From Chloroflexota bacterium (lineage in GTDB: Bacteria > Chloroflexota > Anaerolineae > B4-G1 > DUEL01), in NCBI GenBank assembly GCA_014874475.1, contig JADBJJ010000017.1, positions 1-64,000 of the forward strand: a DNA stretch of 64,000 nucleotides, written 5' to 3'. A program made the position numbers and the translations under genes. The notes beneath the pieces were generated by a model. The model had not been told where the DNA came from. It did no database searches and was given only the letters and a program-made list of their open reading frames with translations. How positions within the stretch are numbered: the stretch's first letter is position 1; each line of letters begins with the position of its first letter. This document shows, in pieces, positions 52,639 to 61,741 of this stretch.

Positions 52639-54066
52639 TCAGTATGCTCCTTTTCCCTGGAGCACCACCCGGACTGTATGCAGCAGAAGCCGCAAATCCA
52701 GCCAGATGGTGTAGTTGCGGATATAGTACATGTCCAGCCGCACCCGCTCCTCATACGAAAGGTCGGCCCGTCCGCTGACCTGCCAAAGACCGGTGAGACC
52801 GGGTTTGACGGTAAGCAGATTGTGCTGCCAGCGGCCGAAGTGAGTCAGTTCGGCAGGGGTAATCATTCTGGGTCCAACCAGGCTCATCTGGCCCTTCAGC
52901 ACGTTGACCAGTTGAGGCAACTCATCCAGACTGGTGCGACGAAGCCACTTCCCCACCCGTGTGACGCGCGGGTCATTGCGGATCTTCCCCGTCTCCTCCC
53001 ATTCCCGCTTCAGTTCGGGGTGGCTTTCCAGATAAGCATCGGCGTCCACAATCATCGTACGGAATTTATAGGCACCAAAAACACGCCCGTTCAATCCCAC
53101 TACGCGTCGGCGGTAAATCACTGGCCCTGGTGAGTCCAGCCGGATCAACAGCGCGATCAGCAGAAAGAGGGGAGAAAGCACGACCAGCAGGAGCGTCGCG
53201 CCGACGTAGTCCAGCGCGGCCTTCATCAGGGCATCCATACCCGTGATACGGGTCCGGTTCAGGCTGACCAGCGGGACAAATCCCACCTCCTGCACCTGGA
53301 CCCCCGTGGTGAAGAGTTCGTAGAGGCCCGAGGAAAGGCGAATGCGCAGGCGATCCTGCCTGGCCCAGTCCCGGTACAGTTCCAGCAATTCCTCCCGCCG
53401 CAGGGCAGTAGGGATAACGATGATCTCTTCTATCCCCCATCGCTGGACTAGTTCTCCTAATGCATTCAGCCCCTTCCACACAGGCAAATCCCCTACAGGG
53501 ACATCAGACCCCCGAGGGTCCAGGAAGCCCACGACCTCCATGCCAGCCTGGGGTGCTGCCCGCAACTGGTCTGCGACGCCGCGTCCCTCGTCATTGGTCC
53601 CCACGATCAGCACCCGACGGACGAAGAGCCCTCGCCGCCGGAGACGGTAGATGAGGCGTCGGTAGAGGAAACGGGTCGTCCCCACCGTCAGGACAGAGAG
53701 TCCCCAGACCAGCGCCAGCCAGCCGCGAGAAATCTCCTCAGTCCCCTGCCGATCCAGGAAGCCGTAGAGGATCATCCCCACCAAACCCACGGTACAGGCG
53801 TTAATGACACCGGTGTATTCCTGCAAGCCACCGAAGAGACTTTCACGATCATAAAGACGGTAGAGAGCAAAGACGACCAGCCATATGGGGATGGTCAGGA
53901 GGGTCAGTTGAAAGTAAAAATCCAGTGAGACCGGGTTATGGTAAGGGAGGACCTGGAACCGCAGGTAATAGGCTCCCAGAAGGCTGAGTCCAATACATGT
54001 CGCATCCAGAAACAGAAGCGGTACCACTGCCAGTCCGATCGGAGGACGACGCAGTGCTTGCACCAT
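52639..54066 (-). CDS. Polyprenyl glycosylphosphotransferase (WbaP/WcaJ-like) initiating surface glycan synthesis
   Basis: ATG 54066 (MVQALRRPPIGLAV) is preceded by AGGGAGAGG; ATG 54198 is also in frame and would add 44 basic residues. Five membrane helices lie near the N-terminus and around 275-300. The middle Rossmann-like part has VLIVGTNDEGRGVADQL. The C-terminal catalytic domain shows YRRRVVGLNGRVFGAYKFRTM, split by the loop, then RRTSLDELPQLVNVLKGQMS and SLVGPRM, and GLTGLWQVSGR. It transfers a sugar-1-phosphate to undecaprenyl phosphate. It is the first gene of the minus-strand glycan operon. Confidence 0.9.
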   Translation of the reverse strand: MVQALRRPPIGLAVVPLLFLDATCIGLSLLGAYYLRFQVLPYHNPVSLDFYFQLTLLTIPIWLVVFALYRLYDRESLFGGLQEYTGVINACTVGLVGMILYGFLDRQGTEEISRGWLALVWGLSVLTVGTTRFLYRRLIYRLRRRGLFVRRVLIVGTNDEGRGVADQLRAAPQAGMEVVGFLDPRGSDVPVGDLPVWKGLNALGELVQRWGIEEIIVIPTALRREELLELYRDWARQDRLRIRLSSGLYELFTTGVQVQEVGFVPLVSLNRTRITGMDALMKAALDYVGATLLLVVLSPLFLLIALLIRLDSPGPVIYRRRVVGLNGRVFGAYKFRTMIVDADAYLESHPELKREWEETGKIRNDPRVTRVGKWLRRTSLDELPQLVNVLKGQMSLVGPRMITPAELTHFGRWQHNLLTVKPGLTGLWQVSGRADLSYEERVRLDMYYIRNYTIWLDLRLLLHTVRVVLQGKGAY

Positions 54067-54459
54067 CCTCTCCCTGATGCGTTTACTTTGCACGACCGGG
54101 CTTTCCCTGCGAGCAGCCTCCAAGTTCCTCCTCCTGCCAAAGACCCTCTGTTGGACAGGTATCTTTCGGTTTCTCAGTACACGGCTCCGTAAAGTCATCT
54201 CTGCCCGAAAGGGGAGACAGCGGCTCTGCCACCGCCTCTCCCTCTAAATGCGCTTTTATATTACCCATAAATTGTCAGAGTTTGGTGAGGGATGCCTTGA
54301 AAAAAGATTAGAACGGAAAAGAAGAGATGCGGGAGAGAGCAACTCCCTCTGCCATTGCTTCGTTCTTAACGGAACGGTGGTGCGATCAGGCGCTACTTGG
54401 AAAAACGGCTTAGCGCCGCCGGAGCCATGCTGCGGAATCGGCGATATCCGGGCGCGCAA

Positions 54460-54558
54460 CTTTGTAAATTCACTTGACAAACTAACGGGAGTATGGTATA
54501 ATACGAGCGATTCAGGGGACCGTCTTTCGGTAATAAACCGCTTTGTAAATCCATTGAC
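54460..54558 (+). promoter_or_regulatory. Paired TTTGTAAAT operator-like sites around the ROK promoter
   Basis: CTTTGTAAATTCACTTGAC at 54460-54478 and CTTTGTAAATCCATTGAC at 54541-54558 are direct repeats 81 bp apart. The first also reads as an inverted site, TTTGT-N11-ACAAA (54461-54481), that covers the -35 box. This fits autorepression by the ROK protein encoded downstream. Confidence 0.5.
54474..54502 (+). promoter_or_regulatory. Perfect consensus sigma70 promoter of the ROK locus
   Basis: TTGACA (54474-54479), 17-bp spacer, TATAAT (54497-54502). The leader to ATG 54570 is about 60 nt and has no obvious Shine-Dalgarno sequence. Confidence 0.85.
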
Positions 54559-54569
54559 TTTTCATTCCA

Positions 54570-55811
54570 ATGGACAGATCAACCTCCGCTGCCACTCCAT
54601 CTCGCTGGCCCAAGGCCACCCGTCAGCAGACCCGGGCCCATAACACCCGCCTGGTGCTCCGCACCATCTACGAGCACGGCCCCCTCAGCCGCGCCGACAT
54701 CGCCCGCGCCACCCACCTCACCCGCACCACCGTCTCCGACGTTGTCGCCGGACTGATAGAGCAGGGGCTGGTGGACGAGGTGGGATTTCGGCCCTCCTCT
54801 GGAGGCAAACCCCCCATCCTCCTCAACCTGGTGGATAACGCCCGCTACCTCATCGGCCTGGACCTGGCCAGCGACGCCTTCCGGGGCGCGCTGGTCAACC
54901 TGCGCGGCCAGATCCAGCACCGCATCAGTCTTCCTCTCTCTAGCCGCGATGGCGACCGGGCCCTGGAACTGGTCCGGGAAGCCATCGGCCAACTGATCGC
55001 CCAGGCCGATCGGCCCCTCCTGGGCATCGGCATCGGCACCCCCGGGCTGGTGGACGCGGTGCGCGGGATCGTCTACCAGGCCGTCAACCTGGACTGGCGA
55101 GACCTCCCCCTGCGCGCGCTATTGGAACAGCAATACCACCTGCCGGTCTATGTGGCCAACGACTGCCACGCCGCCGCCCTGGCCGAATACTATTTCGGCG
55201 GGAAGCGGGATGCCGAGAGCCTGGCCGTCGTCAAGGTGGAACGGGGCCTGGGCGTGGGCATCGTCCTCAGCGGACGTCTCCTCTCCGGCGATGCCTTCGG
55301 CGCCGGGGAGATCGGCCATCTGCGGATTGTGGATGGAGGGGAGCCTTGTCAGTGCGGGCACAGCGGCTGCCTGGAGACCGCCGTCAGCACCCGGGCCCTC
55401 CTGCGCCAGGCTATGGCCATCGCCCAGAGCCGCCCCGATTCCGCCCTCCATCGCTGGGCCGACTCCTCCGACCCGATTTCCCTGGATGCCGTTCTGGAGG
55501 CCTTCCAGACCGGAGATGAGGCGACCCGCCAGATGGTCTCCCAGATGGGGCGCTACCTGGGGTTCGGTGTCGCTACGCTGGTCAGCGTGCTGGGCATCCG
55601 GCACGTGGTCCTGGCGGGCAGCATCACCCGCTTCGGGGAGCCCCTGCTGGAGGCCGTGCGTCAGGAAGCGCGCGCCCGTGCTCTGGAGCGGGTTGCCCGG
55701 GAGGTCCGAATAGATCTCTCCCCCATAGATTCCAGCGATATGGTCATCCTGGGCGCTTCCGCGCTGGTCCTGGCCCGCCGCCTGGGGTTGTTCGCTCTAC
55801 TGCGAATGTAG
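54570..55811 (+). CDS. ROK-family transcriptional repressor
   Basis: The product is 413 aa. The N-terminal winged helix lies at about 22-80 (LVLRTIYEHGPLSRADIARA, then THLTRTTVSDVVAGLIEQGL). The ROK sugar-binding/kinase-like domain follows, with LIGLDLASDAFRGALVNLRG and the ROK zinc signature GEIGHLRIVDGGEPCQCGHSGCLE, split here as GEIGHLRI and CQCGHSGCLE, near 250-272. ROK repressors release DNA on binding a sugar. It is the first gene of a same-strand carbohydrate locus and probably its regulator. Confidence 0.92.
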   Translation: MDRSTSAATPSRWPKATRQQTRAHNTRLVLRTIYEHGPLSRADIARATHLTRTTVSDVVAGLIEQGLVDEVGFRPSSGGKPPILLNLVDNARYLIGLDLASDAFRGALVNLRGQIQHRISLPLSSRDGDRALELVREAIGQLIAQADRPLLGIGIGTPGLVDAVRGIVYQAVNLDWRDLPLRALLEQQYHLPVYVANDCHAAALAEYYFGGKRDAESLAVVKVERGLGVGIVLSGRLLSGDAFGAGEIGHLRIVDGGEPCQCGHSGCLETAVSTRALLRQAMAIAQSRPDSALHRWADSSDPISLDAVLEAFQTGDEATRQMVSQMGRYLGFGVATLVSVLGIRHVVLAGSITRFGEPLLEAVRQEARARALERVAREVRIDLSPIDSSDMVILGASALVLARRLGLFALLRM

Positions 55812-55828
55812 TTCGTCAAGGAGGTCTG

Positions 55829-57259
55829 ATGCCTTTCTCTGTCCCGCCGCAAGTCATCCCGCCGCTGGACCCGGACTTCCGGCCCGCCGCCGTGGCGAAC
55901 CGCACGTTCCGCCAGGCGGTGGGGGAGGTCGGAGACGGTGAACCTCTGGTCCTGGCCCTGGAGCGGCCCGGAGGGTCCGTCTCCCGCCTGGAGGCCCGCA
56001 TTCTACCAGAGGCCCACCCCCAGGCCAGCGCCAACTTCTGGTACGCCGAACGGCTCTTCAAGTTCTTCCTCTGGCAACGGGGCGGTTTCCGGGCCTGGGC
56101 CGGCGGGCCCGAATCGGTCGGCCAGTACCTCCGGTCCCGCTACGGTCCCGAGGGGACCCGCGCCTTTGACCACCACTTTATGGGCGAGACGGTGTACGGC
56201 CGCCCCTTCGCCTGGGTCCTCTGCCATCCCGACGAAGTCCCCCCGGCGCGGGAGCAGTACCAGGCCCTGGGGGGCCACCTGGATGGCTATCGCATCGGTT
56301 TTGACCTCGGCGCGTCCGATCGGAAGGTAGCCGCAGTGGTGGACGGTCAGGCCGTCTTCAGCGAGGAGGTCATCTGGGAGCCGACCATCCAGACCGACCC
56401 CCGTTACCACTACGACGAGATTCTTAAGGGCCTGCGGCGGGCAGCGGAACATCTGCCGCGCGTGGATGCCATCGGCGGGAGCGCGGCCGGTGTGTATGTG
56501 GAGAACCAGGTCCGCATCGCTTCTCTCTTTCGGGGAGTTCCGCCGGAGCGGTTTGACCTGGTCCGGACCCTGTTCCTGCGCCTGGGCCAGGAACTGGGGG
56601 TCCCGCTGGTCGTCGTCAACGACGGCGAAGTAGCCGCGCTGGCCGGTGCGATGTCCCTGGAGACGTCGGCCCTTCTGGGCATCGCTCTGGGCTCCAGCGA
56701 GGCCGCCGGTTTCGTGACTCCCGAAGGTCTCCTGACAGACTGGCTGAACGAACTGGCCTTCGCCCCCATTGATGAAAACCCTCAGGCCCCGGCCGACGAG
56801 TGGTCGGGAGACCAGGGGGTGGGCTCCCAGTACCTTTCCCAGCAGGCCGTCTTCAGGCTGGCGCCGAAGGTCGGAATCCACATCCCGGAACATCTCTCCA
56901 AAGCGGAAAAACTGGCCTACGTCCAGGAGTACCTGGAGAAGGGCCATGAGGGCGCCCATCTGATTTGGGAGACGATGGGCGTCTATCTGGGCTACGCCAT
57001 TGCCCACTACGCCGACTTCTACCCCTTGCGGCGCGTGCTCATCCTGGGACGATGTACCTCGGGCAGCGGCGGGCGCATCCTGCTGGAAGGGGCTCAGCGC
57101 GTGCTGCGGGTGGAATTCCCCGACCTGGCCGCCCGGATAGAGGTTCACCTGCCCGACGAGCGGAGTCGCCGGGTGGGCCAGGCCGTCGCGGCGGCCAGTT
57201 TGCCAGCGATTCCGAAGACCGTAGCGCAAGATTCATCGGGCAATCAGGAGGACGGATGA
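55829..57259 (+). CDS. ROK/ASKHA-fold sugar kinase-like protein
   Basis: ATG 55829 has AAGGAGG six bases upstream. The product is 476 aa. The first ~150 residues are an unrecognised N-terminal domain. ASKHA nucleotide-binding motifs follow: RIGFDLGASDRKVAAVVDG near 153-171, VPLVVVNDGEVAALAGAM near 257-274 and LLGIALGSSEAAGFVT near 280-295. The ROK zinc motif is missing. It is larger than a standard ROK kinase and is best described as a putative kinase for the sugar imported by the downstream transporter. The stop overlaps the next ATG. Confidence 0.7.
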   Translation: MPFSVPPQVIPPLDPDFRPAAVANRTFRQAVGEVGDGEPLVLALERPGGSVSRLEARILPEAHPQASANFWYAERLFKFFLWQRGGFRAWAGGPESVGQYLRSRYGPEGTRAFDHHFMGETVYGRPFAWVLCHPDEVPPAREQYQALGGHLDGYRIGFDLGASDRKVAAVVDGQAVFSEEVIWEPTIQTDPRYHYDEILKGLRRAAEHLPRVDAIGGSAAGVYVENQVRIASLFRGVPPERFDLVRTLFLRLGQELGVPLVVVNDGEVAALAGAMSLETSALLGIALGSSEAAGFVTPEGLLTDWLNELAFAPIDENPQAPADEWSGDQGVGSQYLSQQAVFRLAPKVGIHIPEHLSKAEKLAYVQEYLEKGHEGAHLIWETMGVYLGYAIAHYADFYPLRRVLILGRCTSGSGGRILLEGAQRVLRVEFPDLAARIEVHLPDERSRRVGQAVAAASLPAIPKTVAQDSSGNQEDG

Positions 57260-58104
57260 ACTTCCGCAACCCCACCGCCCAGATATTTGTGCCGGATGGC
57301 CTTCCCCCCGAGGAGGCCCTGGCCCGAACCACGCATCTGGCCGTCGGCGCCCATCAGGACGACGTGGAAATACTGGCGGCGGCGGGCATCCTTCAGTGCT
57401 TCCAGCAGCCGGACCGCTGGTTCTGCGCCGTCGTGGTGACCGATGGGCGCGGCTCCCCGCGCGACGGCCCGTACCGAGACTACACAGACGACCAGATGCG
57501 GATGGTGCGGATTCAGGAGCAGAAGAAAGCGGCGGTGGTGGGCGAATACGGCGCGCTGGTCCTGCTGGACTGGCCCAGCGCGACGCTCAAGGACGGGCAG
57601 AACCCGGACCCCGTCGCTGACCTGGAGGCTGTCTTTCGGCTGGCCCGGCCGGAGGTCGTCTACACCCACAATCTGGCGGATAAACATCCCACCCATGTCG
57701 CAGTGGCGCTGCGGACGATCCAGGCCTTGCGGCAACTTCCGGCTGATATGCAGCCCCGGCGCCTCTACGGGTGCGAGGTCTGGCGGGACCTGGACTGGCT
57801 CCCCGACGCGGATAAGGTGGTACTGGACCTCTCTGCTCGCGAGAACCTACAGGTCGCCCTGCTGGGCCTCTACGACTCCCAGATCAGCGGCGGGAAGCGA
57901 TATGACCTGGCGACGATGGGCCGCCGGCGGGCCCACGCCACCTACAGCGAGACCCATGAGGTGGACATCCGCACCGGTGCAACCTTCGCGATGGACCTGA
58001 CCCCGCTGATAGAGAACCCCGCATGGGACATCGCCGCCTACGTGCGCGGTTTCATTGACCGCTTCGCGGGGGAAGTAGAGGAACAACTGGCACGGTTGCT
58101 TTGA
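57256..58104 (+). CDS. PIG-L family N-acetyl-sugar deacetylase
   Basis: ATG 57256 overlaps the preceding stop (ATGA) and follows AGGAGG. The product is 282 aa. The zinc motif HLAVGAHQDDVEILA near 27-41 has Gln in place of the usual Pro (AHPDD). The second metal His lies in YTHNLADKHPTHVAVALRT near 137-155. The family deacetylates GlcNAc-containing glycolipids, mycothiol precursors or chitooligosaccharides. With a GH18 protein and a sugar importer in the same run, deacetylation of GlcNAc or chitobiose is a reasonable guess. Confidence 0.85.
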   Translation: MNFRNPTAQIFVPDGLPPEEALARTTHLAVGAHQDDVEILAAAGILQCFQQPDRWFCAVVVTDGRGSPRDGPYRDYTDDQMRMVRIQEQKKAAVVGEYGALVLLDWPSATLKDGQNPDPVADLEAVFRLARPEVVYTHNLADKHPTHVAVALRTIQALRQLPADMQPRRLYGCEVWRDLDWLPDADKVVLDLSARENLQVALLGLYDSQISGGKRYDLATMGRRRAHATYSETHEVDIRTGATFAMDLTPLIENPAWDIAAYVRGFIDRFAGEVEEQLARLL

Positions 58105-58248
58105 CGGTCTTCCCATGATAGCAGAGCCGCCGGCGAAAAGCGATTCCGTAAAAGGAGGTGGTGCGCTATAGCGTAAGCGACGTATTCTCTCGGCCCCAAA
58201 CGATGTGTATCGTATCCATCCCATTTACCCAGAAGGAGGTCAGAAGAA

Positions 58249-59592
58249 ATGCGCAGCAAAGTGTGGATTCTCGTGGCCGGTCTGAGTGTGGTAGCCCTTC
58301 TGCTGGCGGCCTGCGGGCCCAGGCCAACTCCTTCCCCGACTCAACCGCCAGTCCAGCCCACCCAACCGCCAGTCCAGCCCACCCAACCGACCCAACCTCC
58401 GGCGGTAGAGAAGGTCACCATTCAGGTCATGGTGGTGGACTACATCCCCGATAAGACCGATAAGTGGCTGGAGGAGGAGGTCGTTCCGGCTTTTCAGAAG
58501 GAGCACCCCAACATCAATGTGGAGTTCGTCTATGTCAACTGGGGGACGCTGGATGAGACGATCCAGGGCTACTTCGCAGCCGGTGAGGGCGCCGACATCC
58601 TCAATCTGGGCTCCGAGTATGTGGCGGAGTACGGCGACCGGCTGGCACCGTTGGGAGCATACCTCAAGGATTGGCCGGACTGGGCCCAGTTCATCCCCGG
58701 GACGCTGGACACGGTGATGTGGGAGGGCGAGCCGCGCGGTCTCCCCTGGCTGACCGCCCCGCGCGCCTACATGTGTCGCACCGACATCCTGCAGGAGGTC
58801 GGCTGGAGCAAGGTGCCTGGGACCTTTGACGAAATGGTGAAACTGGCGGGCGACGCCACCATTGTGGAGGGCGGAGCACTGAAGCGCCAGGGCTTCACCC
58901 CACTGGATGACTGGCAGGAGTACATCTCCCTCATCTGGACGCTGGGCGGCTCCATCTACAAGGACGACGGCAGCCCCAACTTTGATAGCCCCGAGGCTCG
59001 CGCCGCGCTCCAGTTCATGTACGACCGGCGCCGGGCCGTGCTGCCCAACGAGCAGACCGCGGGACTGCCGGAGACGACGGGAGCACTCCTGGCTTCGGAC
59101 CTGGTGGCCTGCCAGTGGGGGAATCTCTGGGGCGCCCCGGCGACCAGCGATCCCATCTGGGAGAAGATTGAACTCTTCCCCGGCTTCACCGACCCCGACT
59201 TCCCCAACAGCACGCCGGTGGTGCAGGTCTTCAACGACTGGCTCGCCATCCCCACCTACTCCAAGCACATCCCCGAGGCGGTGGAGTTTCTGAAATTCCT
59301 GGGCTCCGCCGAGAACCTGAACACCTACAACTCTCACTTCGGCTCCTTCCCGCCCCGGAAAGATGCCTGGTTCGGCTATGTGGAGAAGGACATCGTGATG
59401 ATGAAGATGGGCGAACTGATGGGCCAGTATGGCGTCGGCTTCGCCGACATCCGGGAGACGGCCCAGTTCCGCGACGTCCTGATGGCGGAGATGCCGCTCT
59501 ACTTCTCCGATGCCCAGGACCTGGACACCACCCTGAAGAACATCCAGGAGAAATATACCCAGATTCTGCGGGACGCCGGACGCCTGCCGTAA
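58249..59592 (+). CDS. Carbohydrate ABC transporter substrate-binding lipoprotein (family 1)
   Basis: ATG 58249 follows AAGGAGG by eight bases. The product is 447 aa. The signal peptide ends in the lipobox VALLLAAC (Cys about 22), followed by a Pro/Thr/Gln repeat linker (P-V-Q-P-T-Q-P units). The extracellular solute-binding family 1 domain follows, with aromatic residues typical for sugar binding (GWSKVPGTFDEMVKLA). Two permeases come next; the ATPase (MsmK/UgpC type) is not in the window and may be shared. Confidence 0.9.
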   Translation: MRSKVWILVAGLSVVALLLAACGPRPTPSPTQPPVQPTQPPVQPTQPTQPPAVEKVTIQVMVVDYIPDKTDKWLEEEVVPAFQKEHPNINVEFVYVNWGTLDETIQGYFAAGEGADILNLGSEYVAEYGDRLAPLGAYLKDWPDWAQFIPGTLDTVMWEGEPRGLPWLTAPRAYMCRTDILQEVGWSKVPGTFDEMVKLAGDATIVEGGALKRQGFTPLDDWQEYISLIWTLGGSIYKDDGSPNFDSPEARAALQFMYDRRRAVLPNEQTAGLPETTGALLASDLVACQWGNLWGAPATSDPIWEKIELFPGFTDPDFPNSTPVVQVFNDWLAIPTYSKHIPEAVEFLKFLGSAENLNTYNSHFGSFPPRKDAWFGYVEKDIVMMKMGELMGQYGVGFADIRETAQFRDVLMAEMPLYFSDAQDLDTTLKNIQEKYTQILRDAGRLP

Positions 59593-59667
59593 AACGGGGT
59601 ACCCCCCACCCTGCTTCTTGCGCCCCGTTCTTGCGTCAAAGTGGGTGGGGGTTACAATAAAAGCACA

Positions 59668-59699
59668 TCCTCCCGCAGGCGTCTCATCCTGCGGGAGGA
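59668..59699 (+). terminator. Perfect 12-bp hairpin between binding-protein and permease genes
   Basis: TCCTCCCGCAGG, loop CGTCTCAT, CCTGCGGGAGGA, then TTTCCC. A second stem, CCCCCACCC / GGGTGGGGG, lies just upstream (about 59602-59651). They probably stabilise the binding-protein message or attenuate read-through into the permeases. Confidence 0.6.
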
Positions 59700-59717
59700 T
59701 TTCCCTGAAAGGTGACT

Positions 59718-60863
59718 ATGAACCCGAAACTCTACACCTTTCTCTGGGCCATTGCGACGGTCATCTTCATCATTCTTTCCAGTCTGGCCGTCGCGTCGTT
59801 GGCGAAACTGATCGCCCGCTGGCGGGGGAAGAACCGGCTCTACCAATCCCGCACCTTCGCCGGCTACTTCTTCGCCTCGCCCTGGATTGTGGGGTATATC
59901 ATCTTCGTGATTGGCCCGACCCTTGCATCCCTCTACTGGAGTTTCACCCGCTTCAAACTGCCCGACCCACCGGTTTGGGTCGGCCCGCAGAACTACATCC
60001 AGTTGCTCACCGCCGATGACCAGTTCCGAGTCTCCATCCTGAACTCCCTCTATGTCACCTTTTTCGGCCTTCCTCTCCAGTTGGCAACGGCGCTGGTCCT
60101 GGCTTTGCTGCTGTATCGGAGACTGCCGGGCGAGCAGGCCTTCCGGATGATTTACTACCTTCCGGTGATGCTGGCCGCCAGCTCAGCGATGCTTATCACC
60201 TGGCGGCTGGTGCTGAACCCCAATAACGGCATCCTCAATACACTTATCCGGATGATAGAGAGCATCTTCCCCTTCCTGGTGCCGGTCCGCCAAGGGATGG
60301 TCTGGTTCACGGAAATCACCAATGCGGCCTTTATCGGCCTGCAGCGCGGGAACTTCAACCTGTTGTATCAGACCATTGCCCAGGGGCTCCCCGGCCCGGA
60401 AGTGATGCCCCTCTGGCACCAGAGCCAGTTATGGTCCAAGCCGGCCATCATCTTCATCGGCGTCTGGAGTTGCGGCACGATGATGATGATTTACCTGGCC
60501 GCTCTCTGCAGCGTCCCCACGCACCTCTACGAGGCGGCACTGGTGGACGGCGCCAGCGGCTGGCAGCGCTTCTGGCGCATCACCTTCCCCATGATTTCCC
60601 CCGCCACGTTCTATAACCTGGTTGTCGGCATCATCGCCACCCTGCAGATTTTTGAGCAATCCTATGTCCTTACCGACAACGGCGGCCCGGCTCAGTCTAC
60701 CTACTTTGTCGCCTACTACCTCTGGCGCTCCACCTTCCGCTTCAACAAGATTGGCTACGGCGCGGCCATGTCCTGGATTCTGCTGGTCCTCATCCTGATT
60801 CTGACTCTGATCCAGTTTCGGCTGGCCAACAAGTGGGTCTATTACGAATACGAGGAGGCCTAA
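59718..60863 (+). CDS. Sugar ABC transporter permease 1 (MalF/UgpA-type)
   Basis: ATG 59718 follows AGGTGA by three bases; GTG 59712 is the outer limit. The product is 381 aa. Six to seven membrane helices are present, with the EAA loop YEAALVDGASGWQRFWRITFP near 271-291, split by one residue, as in MalF-type permeases. There is an extra helix at the N-terminus. It is followed two bases later by the partner permease. Confidence 0.9.
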   Translation: MNPKLYTFLWAIATVIFIILSSLAVASLAKLIARWRGKNRLYQSRTFAGYFFASPWIVGYIIFVIGPTLASLYWSFTRFKLPDPPVWVGPQNYIQLLTADDQFRVSILNSLYVTFFGLPLQLATALVLALLLYRRLPGEQAFRMIYYLPVMLAASSAMLITWRLVLNPNNGILNTLIRMIESIFPFLVPVRQGMVWFTEITNAAFIGLQRGNFNLLYQTIAQGLPGPEVMPLWHQSQLWSKPAIIFIGVWSCGTMMMIYLAALCSVPTHLYEAALVDGASGWQRFWRITFPMISPATFYNLVVGIIATLQIFEQSYVLTDNGGPAQSTYFVAYYLWRSTFRFNKIGYGAAMSWILLVLILILTLIQFRLANKWVYYEYEEA

Positions 60864-60865
60864 GG

Positions 60866-61741
60866 ATGCCCAGGTCCAACCGGCGCGAATCGTTCCTGCC
60901 CCGCAAACTCCGCCAAGCGTTCAGTAATGGTATCGTTTACTTGCTCCTCTTGGCAGGCAGTGGGTTCATGCTCTTCCCTCTCTTCTGGATGCTTTCCACC
61001 TCCCTGAAGACGATGGAAGAGGCCAACTCGCCCCGCATCACCTGGTGGCCCGCGCAGCCTCAGGCAGACGCGTACCATGAGGTGTTGACGGACTCCCGCT
61101 GGCTGCTATATTTCTCCAACTCCGCCTTCGTCACCACGCTGGCGGTGCTGGGGACGCTGATCTCGGTGGCGGCCGTCGCCTACGCCTTCAGCCGCATCCA
61201 GTGGCCGGGGCGCAACATCGTCTTCTTCTTGATGCTCTCCACCCTGATGCTCCCGTACCAGACCACACTGGTCCCCCAGTACGTGATGTTCAACAAAATC
61301 GGGTGGGTGGGAACGTATAACCCTATCGTCATTCCGGGCTTCTTTGCAGGTGGCGCGCTCTACATCTTCCTCCTCCGGCAATTTATGATGGGTCTTCCCA
61401 AAGAACTGGACGAGGCGGCGTTGATTGACGGGGCCAATTACTTTCAGATTTGGCGACACATTATTCTGCCACTGTGCAAGCCCGCGCTGGCGACCATCGC
61501 GGTGTTCCTCTTCGTGGGGAACTGGAACGCCCTCCAGGCACCGCTCATTTACCTCCAGCGGGCCAATATGTACACGCTCCCGGTGGTCATCGCCAACCTT
61601 ATCAACCCCCAGGTGCAGGTCCAGCCCTGGCCACTGATTATGGCCGCCTCCGCGCTGACGATGATCCCCCTGGTCGTCGTCTTCTTCTTCACCCAGCGCT
61701 ACATCCTGGAGAGCGTGGCACTGACGGGGACGAAGGGATGA
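60866..61741 (+). CDS. Sugar ABC transporter permease 2 (MalG/UgpE-type)
   Basis: ATG 60866 follows GAGGAGG by eight bases. The product is 291 aa. Six helices and the EAA loop DEAALIDGANYFQIWRHIILP, split by one residue, near 188-208 place it in the MalG family. The stop overlaps the ATG of the GH18 gene. Confidence 0.92.
   Translation: MPRSNRRESFLPRKLRQAFSNGIVYLLLLAGSGFMLFPLFWMLSTSLKTMEEANSPRITWWPAQPQADAYHEVLTDSRWLLYFSNSAFVTTLAVLGTLISVAAVAYAFSRIQWPGRNIVFFLMLSTLMLPYQTTLVPQYVMFNKIGWVGTYNPIVIPGFFAGGALYIFLLRQFMMGLPKELDEAALIDGANYFQIWRHIILPLCKPALATIAVFLFVGNWNALQAPLIYLQRANMYTLPVVIANLINPQVQVQPWPLIMAASALTMIPLVVVFFFTQRYILESVALTGTKG

Larger units (their letters stand above)
54199..54569. other. Divergent regulatory region between the glycan operon and the ROK locus
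   Basis: 371 bp of lower GC than the surroundings. It holds the strong ROK promoter, two TTTGTAAAT-type sites and no ORF with coding character. No clear promoter for the leftward glycan operon was recognised; an A+T-rich block around 54245-54310 is a candidate region. Confidence 0.55.

Noticed and set aside
58325-58400. Short tandem repeats as a possible CRISPR
   Set aside because: They encode the P-V-Q-P-T-Q linker of the lipoprotein, lack unique spacers and are in frame.
58158-58454. ORF with a good AAAGGAGG site before the solute-binding protein
   Set aside because: It overlaps the signal peptide of the binding protein in another frame and its translation becomes low complexity; the downstream start has its own AAGGAGG and a clear lipobox.
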